Positions 25,069 to 34,059 are shown, counted from the first letter of the stretch. The stretch is 50,488 nt of DNA from Beijerinckiaceae bacterium (GCA_019753285.1 JAIELD010000014.1:1-50488); one strand, 5' to 3'. Program-made: numbers and translations. The notes: generated from the letters alone by a model not told the origin.

Positions 25069-26724
25069 ATGGATCATCACTCTGGGTCAGAAGTACAGGA
25101 TAGGGCCTCAATCCGTGCTTGCGGCTACTTTCGTGTCTCGACTGGACGGCAGGCCGAGAGCGATCTCTCGATCCCTGATCAGCGCAAGCAAGTGCTCGAT
25201 CACTGTGCTGCGCGCGGCCTGAATCTCGTCGCCGAGTTCATCGACGCAGGCGCATCCGGCATGGAAGAAGACCGGACCGAATTCCAGAAAATGATCGAAC
25301 GCGCGCTCGACGATGATCGGCCCTTCGACGTCATCATCGTCCATTCCTATTCGCGGTTCTTCCGCGACGCCTTCGGTCTTGAAATGTATGTCCGCAAGCT
25401 CGCCAAGGCCGGCGTCAGGCTGGCCTCCATCACCCAAGAACTGGGCGATGATCCGGCACAAATCATGATGCGGCAGATCATTGCGCTGTTTGATGAGTAT
25501 CAGTCACGGGAGAACGCGAAGCACGTTCTCCGCGCAATGAAGGAGAATGCCCGTCAGGGCTTCTACAACGGCAGTCCCCTACCGCTCGGCTATACTCTCG
25601 AAGAGACTGAAAAGCGCGGCAATCGGGTCAAGAAAAAGCTCATCGTCGATCCGGTCGAAGCCGAGACCATCAAGCTGATTTACGCCCTCCATCGCCTCGG
25701 CGACGGAAAATCGGGCCCGCTGGGCGTCAAGGCGATCGCCTGCCGTCTCAACGAGCTTGGATATCGCACCAGAAAGGGAGGCCGCTTTGGCGTCAGTGGC
25801 GTGCATGCCATTCTGACCAATCCGGTTTATATCGGGCAATGGGTGTTCAACAAACGTTGTGCCAAGACCACACGCGAAAAGCCGGCGAACGAACACGTGA
25901 TTGTCGAGGTTCCAGCCATCATCTCCCGCCAAGAGTTCGATGCGGTGGCTGCATCGCTCAAGCAGCGAGACCCGCATGTCTCGGCACCACGCATCGTAAC
26001 CGGGCCGATCCTGCTGACCGGTTTAGCCGTCTGCGCCACCTGCCAAGGTGCCATGACGCTCCGCACGGGCACTTCAAAGTCGGGCACGGTGCATAAATAC
26101 TATAATTGCTCGACCTGCGCTCGGCAGGGCAAGACCGGTTGCAAAGGGCGCTCGATCCCGATGGCCAAGCTCGATACGCTCGTGACCGATCACCTCGTCG
26201 ATCGTTTGTTTCGTCCCGAGCGCCTGACCGCCATCCTTGCCTCAGTTGCCGCGCGACGTGCCGAACGCGCGCTTGAGGTCGATCGCCGCGTCGCCAGCCT
26301 GCAGACCGAAGTCAGCAGCGCCGAAGACAAGCTGAAGCGTCTCTACAAGATGGTCGAAGACGGCGTCACCGATCTGGACGAGATCCTTAAAGACCGGCTC
26401 GCCGATTTGAAACAGGATCGCGATCGCGCGAAAACGGCTCTCGACCGAATTAAGGCGCAGGCTTCCGGTCCTTCGAGTTTCGATCCAGAGGCCATCGAGC
26501 AGTTCGGGCGGACGATGCGCGAGAATATGACCTCGGGCGACGTACCTTTCCGCAAGGCCTACATCCGATCCGTGGTCGATCGCATCGAAGTCGATGACGA
26601 TGTCATCCGTATCATCGGAGACAAGTCAACCCTCGAACAAGCCATCGCCGGGCAGGTCGTGGCCGCAGGAGGTGTTCGCAGATGTGTACCGAAGTGGCGC
26701 GCCCGAAAGGATTCGAACCTCTGA
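25069..26724 (+). CDS. Large serine recombinase (probable integrase of the element)
   Basis: The protein has 551 aa. The resolvase catalytic domain (about residues 15-165) begins GYFRVSTGRQ with the nucleophile S24 and contains VIIVHSYSRFFRDAFGLEMY. A recombinase domain (about 185-290) follows, then a zinc ribbon with CATC and a YYNCSTC..GKTGCKG segment, and a coiled coil at about 385-450. AGGCAGG precedes the ATG. Its last 9 codons (WRARKDSNL) and the TGA are read from inside the tRNA-Arg gene on the opposite strand. This suggests that integration at the tRNA created the present 3' end. Confidence 0.88.
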   Translation: MDHHSGSEVQDRASIRACGYFRVSTGRQAESDLSIPDQRKQVLDHCAARGLNLVAEFIDAGASGMEEDRTEFQKMIERALDDDRPFDVIIVHSYSRFFRDAFGLEMYVRKLAKAGVRLASITQELGDDPAQIMMRQIIALFDEYQSRENAKHVLRAMKENARQGFYNGSPLPLGYTLEETEKRGNRVKKKLIVDPVEAETIKLIYALHRLGDGKSGPLGVKAIACRLNELGYRTRKGGRFGVSGVHAILTNPVYIGQWVFNKRCAKTTREKPANEHVIVEVPAIISRQEFDAVAASLKQRDPHVSAPRIVTGPILLTGLAVCATCQGAMTLRTGTSKSGTVHKYYNCSTCARQGKTGCKGRSIPMAKLDTLVTDHLVDRLFRPERLTAILASVAARRAERALEVDRRVASLQTEVSSAEDKLKRLYKMVEDGVTDLDEILKDRLADLKQDRDRAKTALDRIKAQASGPSSFDPEAIEQFGRTMRENMTSGDVPFRKAYIRSVVDRIEVDDDVIRIIGDKSTLEQAIAGQVVAAGGVRRCVPKWRARKDSNL

Positions 26725-26771
26725 CCCTCAGATTCGTAGTCTGATGCTCTATCCAGCTGAGCTACGGGCGC
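26695..26771 (-). tRNA. tRNA-Arg (ACG)
   Basis: Reading the minus strand from 26771, the acceptor stem GCGCCCG pairs with CGGGCGC. The anticodon loop is CTACGAA (anticodon ACG), the T-arm carries GGTTCGAATCC, and the 3' CCA is encoded. The length is 77 nt. Its 3' portion overlaps the 3' end of the serine recombinase gene by 30 bp, making it the probable chromosomal junction of the element. Confidence 0.95.
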
Positions 26772-27077
26772 GTGCTTCCCAGGAGGCTCGGCCTCGCGGA
26801 AGTCGCTTGATAGCCGCTCGGTTTCAGAGATGCAAGACGAAAGAGCGAGTTTTGTTGTCGGCGGGCAGGCCGACGATGTTGAGGCGCGAGCCATGCGTCA
26901 GGTCCTTCGTGCGTCTTGCGCCTTCAGCGTTCCGGCTCGTCGGCATTCATGCCTTCGCGCAGTTGCGATCGGAGTGGAGGTGTCCCGGACTGCGTTGGCC
27001 GCAGCCCGAAATCGCGCTGGAAAAAACGGACGTCGCCGCCTACAACCCTGTTTCCCGCAATGAAGACCGGCGCTGCC
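26772..27077. other. 306-bp region between tRNA-Arg and the aminotransferase
   Basis: It contains the tRNA promoter candidate (26807-26835). No supported gene is seen. Open frames on the plus strand run through the tRNA and are artefacts. Confidence 0.4.
26807..26835 (-). promoter_or_regulatory. Candidate promoter of tRNA-Arg
   Basis: The minus strand reads TTGCAT, a 17-bp spacer, then TATCAA. The expected start is about 28 bp before the tRNA 5' end. Confidence 0.4.
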
Positions 27078-28232
27078 ATGAACCCGCTTTTCGCCAATCT
27101 GCCCACCACAGTGTTCGAGGTCATGTCGCAGCTCGCCCGCGAAACCGGGGCGATCAATCTCGGCCAGGGCTTCCCTGACGATCCGGGGCCGGAGGATGTG
27201 CGGCGCAAGGCTGCGGAGGCCGCGCTCGACGGCTACAATCAATACCCGTCCATGATGGGCATCGCCGAGTTGCGCCAGGCGATCGCCGAGCACTACCGCC
27301 GCCATCAGGGCCTCGAGCTCGATCCGATGCGCGAGGTGATGGTGACCTCCGGCGCAACCGAGGCACTCGCCGGCGCGCTGCTGGCGCTAATCGAGCCCGG
27401 CGATGAGGTGGTGCTGTTCGAGCCGATGTACGATGCCTATTTGCCTCTCGTCAGGCTTGCGGGCGGCGTGCCGAAATTCGTCAAGCTGCGGCCGCCGCAT
27501 TGGGGCTTCGACGAGGCGATGCTGCGGCAGGCATTCTCGCCGCGCACGAAGGTGGTTCTGTTCAACAACCCGCTCAACCCCACGGGCACGGTCTACGGCG
27601 CGGAGCAACTCGCGCTGCTGGCGCGGATCTGTGTCGAGTTCGACGCCGTCGCGGTCTGCGACGAGGTCTGGGAGCATATGGTGTTCGATGGGCTGAAGCA
27701 CATCCCTTTGATGGCGCAGCCGGGTATGCGCGAGCGCACGGTGAAGATCGGCTCGGCGGGCAAGATATTCTCGCTGACGGGCTGGAAGGTGGGCCTCGTC
27801 TGTGCGGCCCCGCATCTCCTCGCCGTGCTTGCCAAGGCGCATCAGTTCCTCACCTTCACCACGCCGCCCAACCTGCAGGCGGCTGTCGCCTACGGGCTCG
27901 GCAAGGACGAGGCGTATTTCACCGGCATGCGGGCCGAATTCCAGCGCAGCCGCGACCGCTTCTCGAACGCCATGCGCGGGCTCGGCTTTCGCGTGCTCCC
28001 GGGAGCCGGCACCTATTTCGTCACGGTCGATATCGAGCCGCTCGGCGAGAGCGACGATCAGGCCTTCTGCAAGCGGCTCGTCAGCGATTTCGGCGTGGCG
28101 GCCATCCCCGTATCCGCCTTCTATGCGGAGAACCCGGTGACGACTGTGATCCGCTTCTGCTTCGCCAAGCGCGACGCAACGCTCGATGCTGCGATCGCGC
28201 GGCTCTCGAAGCTGGAACGGAAGGTTGCCTGA
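27078..28232 (+). CDS. Class I/II PLP-dependent aminotransferase
   Basis: The protein has 384 aa. Fold-type I aminotransferase motifs are visible: INLGQGFPDDPGP at the N-terminus, NNPLNPTGTVY in the middle, CDEVWEHMVFDG and the PLP lysine motif GSAGKIFSLTGWKVG. The C-terminal Arg lies in VIRFCFAKRD. The LGQGFP opening is typical of the YbdL/kynurenine-oxoglutarate transaminase-like group, which uses methionine, glutamine or aromatic substrates; the exact substrate is not resolvable. An ATG at 27060 would add 6 residues, and neither start has a strong ribosome binding site. It converges on ptsN. Confidence 0.85.
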   Translation: MNPLFANLPTTVFEVMSQLARETGAINLGQGFPDDPGPEDVRRKAAEAALDGYNQYPSMMGIAELRQAIAEHYRRHQGLELDPMREVMVTSGATEALAGALLALIEPGDEVVLFEPMYDAYLPLVRLAGGVPKFVKLRPPHWGFDEAMLRQAFSPRTKVVLFNNPLNPTGTVYGAEQLALLARICVEFDAVAVCDEVWEHMVFDGLKHIPLMAQPGMRERTVKIGSAGKIFSLTGWKVGLVCAAPHLLAVLAKAHQFLTFTTPPNLQAAVAYGLGKDEAYFTGMRAEFQRSRDRFSNAMRGLGFRVLPGAGTYFVTVDIEPLGESDDQAFCKRLVSDFGVAAIPVSAFYAENPVTTVIRFCFAKRDATLDAAIARLSKLERKVA

Positions 28233-28265
28233 ATCTGCGTCGGCGGGGACGGTCCGCTTGGCCCG

Positions 28266-28730
28266 TCAGGCGGCTTTTGGCGTGGTTTCCTCGCCGAGCA
28301 GCGAATAGAGCGCCTGCCTGTCGGACGTCTGGCGCAGTTTGGCAGCGCGGGCAGGGTCACGCAGCAGGCGCGCCACCTTGGCGAGGCCCTTGAGATGGTC
28401 CGCGCCAGCGCCCTCCGGAGCCAGCAGGACGAAGACGAGATCGACCGGCATGCTGTCGAGCGACTCGAAGTCGATCGCCTTCTCGAGGCGCACGAAAAAG
28501 CCGGTCAGCTTGGCGAGATTGGCGAACTTGGCGTGCGGGATGGCGATGCCGTTGCCGATGCCTGTGGAGCCCAGCCGCTCGCGCTGGATCAGCGCATCGA
28601 AAATGACGCGTTCATGAAGATGAACGAGCGGCGCGAGTTTGGTGGAGACGTCCTGCAGCAACTGCTTCTTGCCGGCAGGTCGCAACTCCGACTCGACCGC
28701 GTCCCGCGTCAAAAATTCGTAGAGCGCCAT
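28266..28730 (-). CDS. ptsN: Nitrogen PTS enzyme IIA (PtsN)
   Basis: The protein has 154 aa and the EIIA-Ntr fold. The phosphorylated histidine is H66 in GIAIPHAKF. The preceding ERLGSTGIGNG loop and LVFVLLAPEGAGADHLK are conserved in the family. PtsN receives phosphate from NPr and regulates potassium transport, nitrogen and carbon functions. It is the last gene of the rpoN-hpf-ptsN series, 88 bp after hpf. Confidence 0.93.
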   Translation of the reverse strand: MALYEFLTRDAVESELRPAGKKQLLQDVSTKLAPLVHLHERVIFDALIQRERLGSTGIGNGIAIPHAKFANLAKLTGFFVRLEKAIDFESLDSMPVDLVFVLLAPEGAGADHLKGLAKVARLLRDPARAAKLRQTSDRQALYSLLGEETTPKAA

Positions 28731-28818
28731 GAAATCCCGCTTTGCAAAACCCGGACCATCCTGGCTTCATGTTTCAAAAGCATCGATCGAAACCCAATCG
28801 CGGGCTCCGGGTTCCGCT

Positions 28819-29442
28819 TCATGAAACCGGCGCACTCATCCTGGTGTCTGATTGCGCGGCGGTCGGTTGATCGCGGCTTGCAGTAGCATTCTCGGAAAGA
28901 TCAATCCAGCCGATATGTCCGTCGGCGCGGCGATATATGTAGTTGAAGCGGCGGGTGCCGACATTGCGAAAGAGCATTGAGGCGCCGCCATTGCGCTCCA
29001 GCGCGGCGACGGCATGCGCCATCGACATCACCGCCACCTGCGTCAACGGCTCGGCGATGAGGGCAGAACTCGTGCCGGGATCAATTCCCTCCTCGTCGAA
29101 ATCGGACACGTCATCCGCCGCGCCGCGCAGACCGCCATCGACATGGGCGCTGTGGTCGTCGCGCTTGCGCTTGTTGCGGCGGAGCTGTTTGGAAATCCGG
29201 TCTATCGCATGGTTGAGGCTGGCATAGGCGTCGCCTGCGGTTGCGCTGACGTTCATCGTCGAGCCGGAATCGAGATGGACGCTGCACTCGGTCTTGAAGT
29301 CGGGCCCGTCGCGCTCCACGGTCACATGGCCTGAAAATCCGCCGTCGAAATACTTCTCCACCGCCGCCGCGAGACGCTCCTCCGCCTGACTTCGCAGGAC
29401 TTCGCCGAGGTCGAGATTTTTTCCGGAGACACGCAAGCTCAT
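28819..29442 (-). CDS. hpf: Long-form ribosome hibernation promoting factor
   Basis: The protein has 207 aa. The N-terminal S30AE domain (about 1-100) begins MSLRVSGKNLDLGE and ends in the basic SKQLRRNKRKRDDH. An acidic linker leads to the C-terminal dimerisation domain (about 130-190) with AVAALERNGGASMLFRNVG and FNYIYRRADGHIGWIDL. Long-form Hpf dimerises stationary-phase ribosomes into 100S particles. Its place between rpoN and ptsN is conserved in proteobacteria. Confidence 0.93.
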   Translation of the reverse strand: MSLRVSGKNLDLGEVLRSQAEERLAAAVEKYFDGGFSGHVTVERDGPDFKTECSVHLDSGSTMNVSATAGDAYASLNHAIDRISKQLRRNKRKRDDHSAHVDGGLRGAADDVSDFDEEGIDPGTSSALIAEPLTQVAVMSMAHAVAALERNGGASMLFRNVGTRRFNYIYRRADGHIGWIDLSENATASRDQPTAAQSDTRMSAPVS

Positions 29443-29597
29443 GTCAGACCTCGTTTCCTGTTCGACCGCCGGACGGTGTTGGTTTTATAGCCGGCAGATG
29501 AAGGGTGCGCCCGGCTTGGCGCGACTGTCAATATCGAATTTGAGAGCTGCCGCGGGCTTCGGAAGTCGAAATGAAGTCAGGTAATCTGTAATAAAAA

Positions 29598-31133
29598 TCA
29601 GTAATTTGCAGATTTATGGAATGATTGGTGCTCTCGCCGCCGCACCGAGGAAGATGGTATTCTCAAGGCCTCGCGATACTTGGCGACGGTGCGCCTCGCA
29701 ATGTCGATCCCCTGCAGGCGGAGCTTCTCGACGAGGGAGTCGTCCGAGAGGATTTCATCGGCCGTTTCGCTCTCGATGAGCTGCTTGATGCGGTATCGCA
29801 CGGCCTCCGCCGAATGGGCTTCCGCCCCCGCCATCGCCGAAATCGATGCCGTGAAGAAATACTTCATCTCGAAGATGCCGCGCGGCGTCGCCATGAACTT
29901 GTTGGAGGTGACGCGCGAGATGGTCGATTCGTGCAGCGAGACCTGGTCGGCCACGGTCTTCAAATTCAGCGGGCGCAGATGCGTCACGCCGTGCATGAAG
30001 AAGCCGTCCTGCTGGCGGACGATCTCGCTCGAAACCTTGAGGATGGTGCGCGCCCGCTGCTCGAGGCTGCGGGTCAACCAGTTGGCGTTGGTCCAGGCCT
30101 CGTCGACGAAGCTCTTGCCCTCGCTGTCCTTCGCGGCTTTGGAAATCTTGGCATAGTAGCTCTTGTTGGCGAGCACGCGAGGCAGGGCGTCGCTGTTGAG
30201 CTCGACATGCCAGCCTCCATCGGCCGCCTGCCGGATGAACACGTCAGGCGTCACCGGCTCGGCGGGCCGCGAACCGAAGATGAGGCCGGGTTTGGGATCG
30301 AGATGGCGGATTTCCGCGATCATGTCCGCGAGGTCCTCGTCATCGACGCGGGTCAGCTTGCGCAGGCCGGAAAAGTCGCGTTTCGCCAGCAGGTCGAGAT
30401 GGTCGAGCATCATCTGCATGGCGGGGTCGAGCCGGTTCTTCTCGCGGAGCTGGATCGCGAGGCATTCGGCGAGCGAGCGTGCGCCGACGCCGCTCGGCTC
30501 GAAGGTCTGGATGATGGCGAGGATGCGCTCGGCATCGGCCATCGTCGCGCCGAGGCGGGCGGCGATCTCCTCGAGCGGCTCGCCGAGATAGCCCGTATCC
30601 TCGATCGCCTCGATGATGACCGTGCCGATGAGATGGTCGGTGCGGCTGTCGACCGCCATGCCGAGTTGCTTGTCGAGGTGGTCATGCAGCGTGAAGGTGC
30701 CGGCGATGTAGGCTTCGAGATTGGAGCCTTCATCGTCGAACGAGGCGGATTTGCCGCCGCTGCCGACATCCCAGACCAGCGAATTGCCCTGATCGGCGGC
30801 GACTTGGGAGATCGTCTCGGCCGGCTGGTCGCTGTCGAAGGTGTTGCCGAGTTCGGTGCCGAGATCGCGTTCGAGCGCAGTGCGGTCGGTGGCGAGTTCG
30901 TCGCCCGCCCAGTCGGCGGGTTCCGCCGTCTGCTCGGCGCGCGCCGGCTCCGGCGCATCGTCCTCACCGCTGCCGTCGACGCGCTCGAGGAGGGGATTGC
31001 GTTCGAGCTCGGCTTCGACATAGGCCGCGAGCTCGACGGTCGAAAGCTGCAGGAGCTTGATCGCCTGCAGCAATTGCGGCGTCATGACGAGCGATTGGCT
31101 CTGCCGGAACTCTAGCCTCGGACCAAGACCCAT
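29598..31133 (-). CDS. rpoN: RNA polymerase sigma-54 factor
   Basis: The protein has 511 aa. Region I (about 1-50) is the Gln/Leu-rich LEFRQSQSLVMTPQLLQAIK segment contacted by enhancer-binding proteins. An acidic linker (about 55-130) is followed by the core-binding region, the HTH (LKTVADQVSLHESTISRVTSN) and the RpoN box ARRTVAKYRE near the C-terminus, all intact. It directs activator-dependent transcription of nitrogen and other genes. It lies downstream of lptB and upstream of hpf. Confidence 0.96.
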   Translation of the reverse strand: MGLGPRLEFRQSQSLVMTPQLLQAIKLLQLSTVELAAYVEAELERNPLLERVDGSGEDDAPEPARAEQTAEPADWAGDELATDRTALERDLGTELGNTFDSDQPAETISQVAADQGNSLVWDVGSGGKSASFDDEGSNLEAYIAGTFTLHDHLDKQLGMAVDSRTDHLIGTVIIEAIEDTGYLGEPLEEIAARLGATMADAERILAIIQTFEPSGVGARSLAECLAIQLREKNRLDPAMQMMLDHLDLLAKRDFSGLRKLTRVDDEDLADMIAEIRHLDPKPGLIFGSRPAEPVTPDVFIRQAADGGWHVELNSDALPRVLANKSYYAKISKAAKDSEGKSFVDEAWTNANWLTRSLEQRARTILKVSSEIVRQQDGFFMHGVTHLRPLNLKTVADQVSLHESTISRVTSNKFMATPRGIFEMKYFFTASISAMAGAEAHSAEAVRYRIKQLIESETADEILSDDSLVEKLRLQGIDIARRTVAKYREALRIPSSSVRRREHQSFHKSANY

Positions 31134-31341
31134 GAACGAAAAAAACCTGCCTTCAAGGACGCTGCTGAGCCATATCCAGCGCTCGCCGTCCGCTCCATGT
31201 GGAGCTGTCAGGGCGAGGCATGAATCTTGCCGTACAACTTGGCATGATTTTAGCTAGCCTTGTCAATCGCGATCTCGCGCATGGCGGCATGACAAAATAC
31301 AATGATCGTTAAAATACTGAAATCGTTGAGCTAATATTCAT

Positions 31342-31362
31342 AAAACGATGCAAAAATGCATC
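31342..31362 (-). terminator. Terminator after lptB
   Basis: On the minus strand GATGCA-TTTT-TGCATC forms a 6-bp stem, followed by G and TTTT. The hairpin begins at the lptB stop codon. The short stem suggests partial termination before rpoN. Confidence 0.5.
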
Positions 31363-32384
31363 TACAGCCTGAAATCCGCGCCAAGATAGGTCCGCCGGAC
31401 ATCGGGACTGGCGATGATCTCCGCCGGCGTTCCCTCCATCAGGAGCTGCCCGGAATGCATGATGTAGGCCCGGTCGATCAGGCCGAGCGTCTCGCGCACA
31501 TTATGGTCGGTGATGAGCACGCCGATGCCCCGCGAGGTGAGCTGGCGGACGAGATCCTGGATGTCGCCGACCGCGATCGGATCGATGCCGGCGAAGGGTT
31601 CGTCGAGCAGCACGAAGGACGGCCGGCCTGCGAGCGCCCTTGCGATTTCGAGCCTGCGCCGCTCGCCGCCGGACAAGGCGGTCGCGGGGGATTTGCGCAG
31701 GCTCTCGATGTTGAATTCGCGCAGCAGCGCGTTGAGCTCGTCCTCGCGCCGGCTCCTGTTGGGTTCGGCGACCTCGAGCACGGCGCGGATGTTGTCCTCG
31801 ACATTGAGGCCGCGGAAGATCGAGGCCTCCTGCGGCAGGTAGCCGATGCCGAGCCGGGCTCTGCGATACATTGGCAGCCCGGTGATGTCGTGCCCGTCGA
31901 GCATGATGCGCCCCTTATCGGCTGGCACGAGCCCGGTGATCATGTAGAAGGCTGTCGTCTTGCCGGCGCCGTTCGCGCCGAGGAGCCCGACGGCCTCGCC
32001 GCGCCGCACGCTGAGGCTCACATCCTTGACGACCTGCCGGCCCTTGTAGCTCTTGCCGATCGAGCGCGCCGAGAGCACGCCTTCGGTATCGGGAATGGCG
32101 GCGCGGGCCACCGGCTTCGGCAGCGGCACGGGGCTCACGGCGGGGAGCGGTGCAGCATCGGGCTCGCCTTGCAGCGCCAGCGAGGGAGCCGATCTGCCGG
32201 GCGCCGCGCGCGGCTCCACGATGGGGACGGGGAAGCCCGGCACTTTGGCGAGCAGCCTTTGCGCGAGCGAGAGTCTGCGCTGCGGCGGCTTGCGCGCGGC
32301 GCTTTGCGCGAGCGCCACCGCCTCCCGCAGTCGGCGTTCGGCCTCGTTGCGCGCGGCAGGGTCCGGCGGTGATTTCACCGTCAT
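31362..32384 (-). CDS. lptB: LPS export ABC transporter ATPase LptB with N-terminal extension
   Basis: The protein has 340 aa. The ABC domain occupies about residues 105-340: Walker A GANGAGKTT, Q-loop region GYLPQEASIF, signature LSGGE, Walker B FVLLDEPFAGIDP and the H-loop ITDHNVRETL. This is characteristic of LptB, which drives LPS from the inner membrane through LptFGC. The first 100 residues are an Ala/Pro/Arg-rich, probably disordered extension not found in standard LptB (about 240 aa). It is preceded by lptC-lptA on the same strand. Confidence 0.93.
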   Translation of the reverse strand: MTVKSPPDPAARNEAERRLREAVALAQSAARKPPQRRLSLAQRLLAKVPGFPVPIVEPRAAPGRSAPSLALQGEPDAAPLPAVSPVPLPKPVARAAIPDTEGVLSARSIGKSYKGRQVVKDVSLSVRRGEAVGLLGANGAGKTTAFYMITGLVPADKGRIMLDGHDITGLPMYRRARLGIGYLPQEASIFRGLNVEDNIRAVLEVAEPNRSRREDELNALLREFNIESLRKSPATALSGGERRRLEIARALAGRPSFVLLDEPFAGIDPIAVGDIQDLVRQLTSRGIGVLITDHNVRETLGLIDRAYIMHSGQLLMEGTPAEIIASPDVRRTYLGADFRL

Positions 32385-32501
32385 CGGACAGCCTCGCAGG
32401 CTATCGATGTCAACTCCGTAGACATGGGGAACATAGGGGCATGATGAGAGGGGCAGGCGCTGCTGATCGAATCCGACCGGTCCGAAAGAAACCGGGGCGT
32501 G

Positions 32502-33236
32502 TTATTTTTTATCCTTACAGCTCGTTTGCTTGGCCGTCGATGCCGCCTTGTCCTCGGAGCCAGGCGTGAAGACGCCTTGCACGCGCCGCCCTCCCGTATT
32601 CGTCACATTCGCGATGCCGGTCTTCGTGTTGTAGACGAGCTTGTCGCCGCGCTGCACGTTTTCGCAATCGGCGAGTACGACATTGCCTGTGAGCGTGACG
32701 ATCTCGCGGTCGGCCTCGAACACGCCATGGTCGCCGGTCGCGGTCTGCGTCGCCGAGACGACGCTGACAGGGCCCTCGCAGTCGAGCTTCTTGATCGAGC
32801 TGCCGCCGGCGGCGGGTGCGCCGCCTTCCTTCGGCTTGGCGTCCTTCGCTGCATCTTTCCCTGCTGCGTCCTTGCCCTGCGTGTAGAAGACGGTGAGCTT
32901 CGAGCAGCGCAGCGTCGTCGCGCCCTGGATGGCGACGACGTCGCCGGCGTAGATCGCCTTCTGCTCCTTGTCGATCACCTGCAGCGAGCCCGCATCGATC
33001 CGCACCGGCTCCTTCGACGCGCCGAAATTGCCAAAGGCGCTTCCGGTCTTGCGGGCGGTCTTTCCGTCACCGGGTTTGGCGTCGGCAGCCTTTGCCTCGC
33101 CTGCCTTGGCGTCAGGCGTCTTCGCCTCGCCGGCCTGCGCCTTGGTCGCGATGGGCTGCGCGCCGGCCTGAGGCAGGCTTGCGAGGCAGAGCGACACGGC
33201 GAGGCCGGTTGCGATGGTCGAGCGTAAGATCGTCAT
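32502..33236 (-). CDS. lptA: LPS transport periplasmic protein LptA
   Basis: The protein has 244 aa. It has a signal peptide (about 1-27), then an Ala/Lys/Asp-rich low-complexity stretch. The LptA/OstA beta-jellyroll follows (GAGSLQVIDKEQKAIYAGDVVAIQ-type strands, TLRCSKLTVFY, LTGNVVLADCENVQRGDKLVYN). A second Lys/Ala-rich insertion sits inside the domain. The protein bridges LptC to LptD across the periplasm. Its ATG overlaps the lptC stop by 4 bp. Confidence 0.9.
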   Translation of the reverse strand: MTILRSTIATGLAVSLCLASLPQAGAQPIATKAQAGEAKTPDAKAGEAKAADAKPGDGKTARKTGSAFGNFGASKEPVRIDAGSLQVIDKEQKAIYAGDVVAIQGATTLRCSKLTVFYTQGKDAAGKDAAKDAKPKEGGAPAAGGSSIKKLDCEGPVSVVSATQTATGDHGVFEADREIVTLTGNVVLADCENVQRGDKLVYNTKTGIANVTNTGGRRVQGVFTPGSEDKAASTAKQTSCKDKK

Positions 33237-34033
33237 TGTATGCCTGCCCCCGATGGCTGGTCGTCCGCCTCCCGCTTGGCCGGGTCGGCTGCTGCCGTAT
33301 CCACAGCGTCGAACATGGTGACAACATGGCCGCGGAAATGAATGACCTTGCCGCTATCCTCGACCTCGATCGTATCGGCGTGGATCGATCCCGTGTTCAT
33401 CTTCACCGACACCGGCTGCTGGCTCGTCATCGCTCCCGCTTTCAGGTCGATGTCTGCATGCTCCATGCGGATGTCGTATCCCGCGTCAGATTTCAGCATC
33501 ACGTTGCCGTCGAGTTTCATCTTTTCCGCCGATGAATCATAGACCCCGCTCGCCGCCGTGACCCGCGCATACTTGTCCTTCTCGATCTCGATCCGGGCAT
33601 TGGGGTTGAAGAGCTCCATCACGGTCGGGCGCTTCACCTCCTGCACGGCCGAATCAGCCGTGACGTCGTAGGAGCGCAGATCCTTCTTGTAGCCGGAGAG
33701 CTTGGGAAACTGCATGGTGATCTTGGAGCCGGTGATCCCTTCGGTGCTGACCACGGCCACTGTCTCCACCTTGCGGAACGGGTCGAACACGGTGAACAGC
33801 ACCATCGTCGCGATCGCCACGACGCAGACGGCCGGGATCGCATTGCGCAGCACCATGACGAGCCGGCTGTGCCGCCGCGCCTCGGCGAACGCGCGCAACT
33901 GGCGCTTGCGGTAGCTCTCGCTCCCCTCAGCGCCGTCTCTCGTCCGATCCGCAGTCGCCATCGCCAGCTTCAAACATCGCTCCATGGGCCCGGCGAACGC
34001 CGCAGCCTGACGCAACCCGCCGCTCCAAGACAT
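33233..34033 (-). CDS. lptC: LPS export system protein LptC
   Basis: The predicted protein has 266 aa. One membrane anchor (VMVLRNAIPAVCVVAIATMVLF) is followed by the periplasmic OstA-like domain (ITMQFPKLSGYKKDLRSYDVTAD, ARVTAASGVYDSSAEKMKLDGNV). It belongs to the LptBFGC complex. The 3' end overlaps lptA (ATGA at 33233-33236), implying coupled translation. The start is uncertain: in-frame ATGs at 33985 and 33961 would give shorter, more typical lengths. RNase D lies 26 bp upstream in the same direction. Confidence 0.88.
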   Translation of the reverse strand: MSWSGGLRQAAAFAGPMERCLKLAMATADRTRDGAEGSESYRKRQLRAFAEARRHSRLVMVLRNAIPAVCVVAIATMVLFTVFDPFRKVETVAVVSTEGITGSKITMQFPKLSGYKKDLRSYDVTADSAVQEVKRPTVMELFNPNARIEIEKDKYARVTAASGVYDSSAEKMKLDGNVMLKSDAGYDIRMEHADIDLKAGAMTSQQPVSVKMNTGSIHADTIEVEDSGKVIHFRGHVVTMFDAVDTAAADPAKREADDQPSGAGIQ

Positions 34034-34059
34034 AGTTCACGTGTCTTCTCGCGCAACGG

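Noticed and set aside
1..26770. A second copy of the tRNA-Arg 3' end as the far attachment site
   Set aside because: I scanned the left part for the conserved T-arm/acceptor sequence and found none, so no boundary is claimed.
26594..27178. Plus-strand open frame running through tRNA-Arg
   Set aside because: Its peptide contains the typical artefact produced by translating an antisense tRNA, and the region is explained by the tRNA and the following gene.
29625..31115. Long plus-strand open frame (496 codons) opposite rpoN
   Set aside because: It is a GC-rich shadow of rpoN, with Arg/Glu/Asp-biased content and no family motifs. The minus strand has the complete sigma-54 domains.
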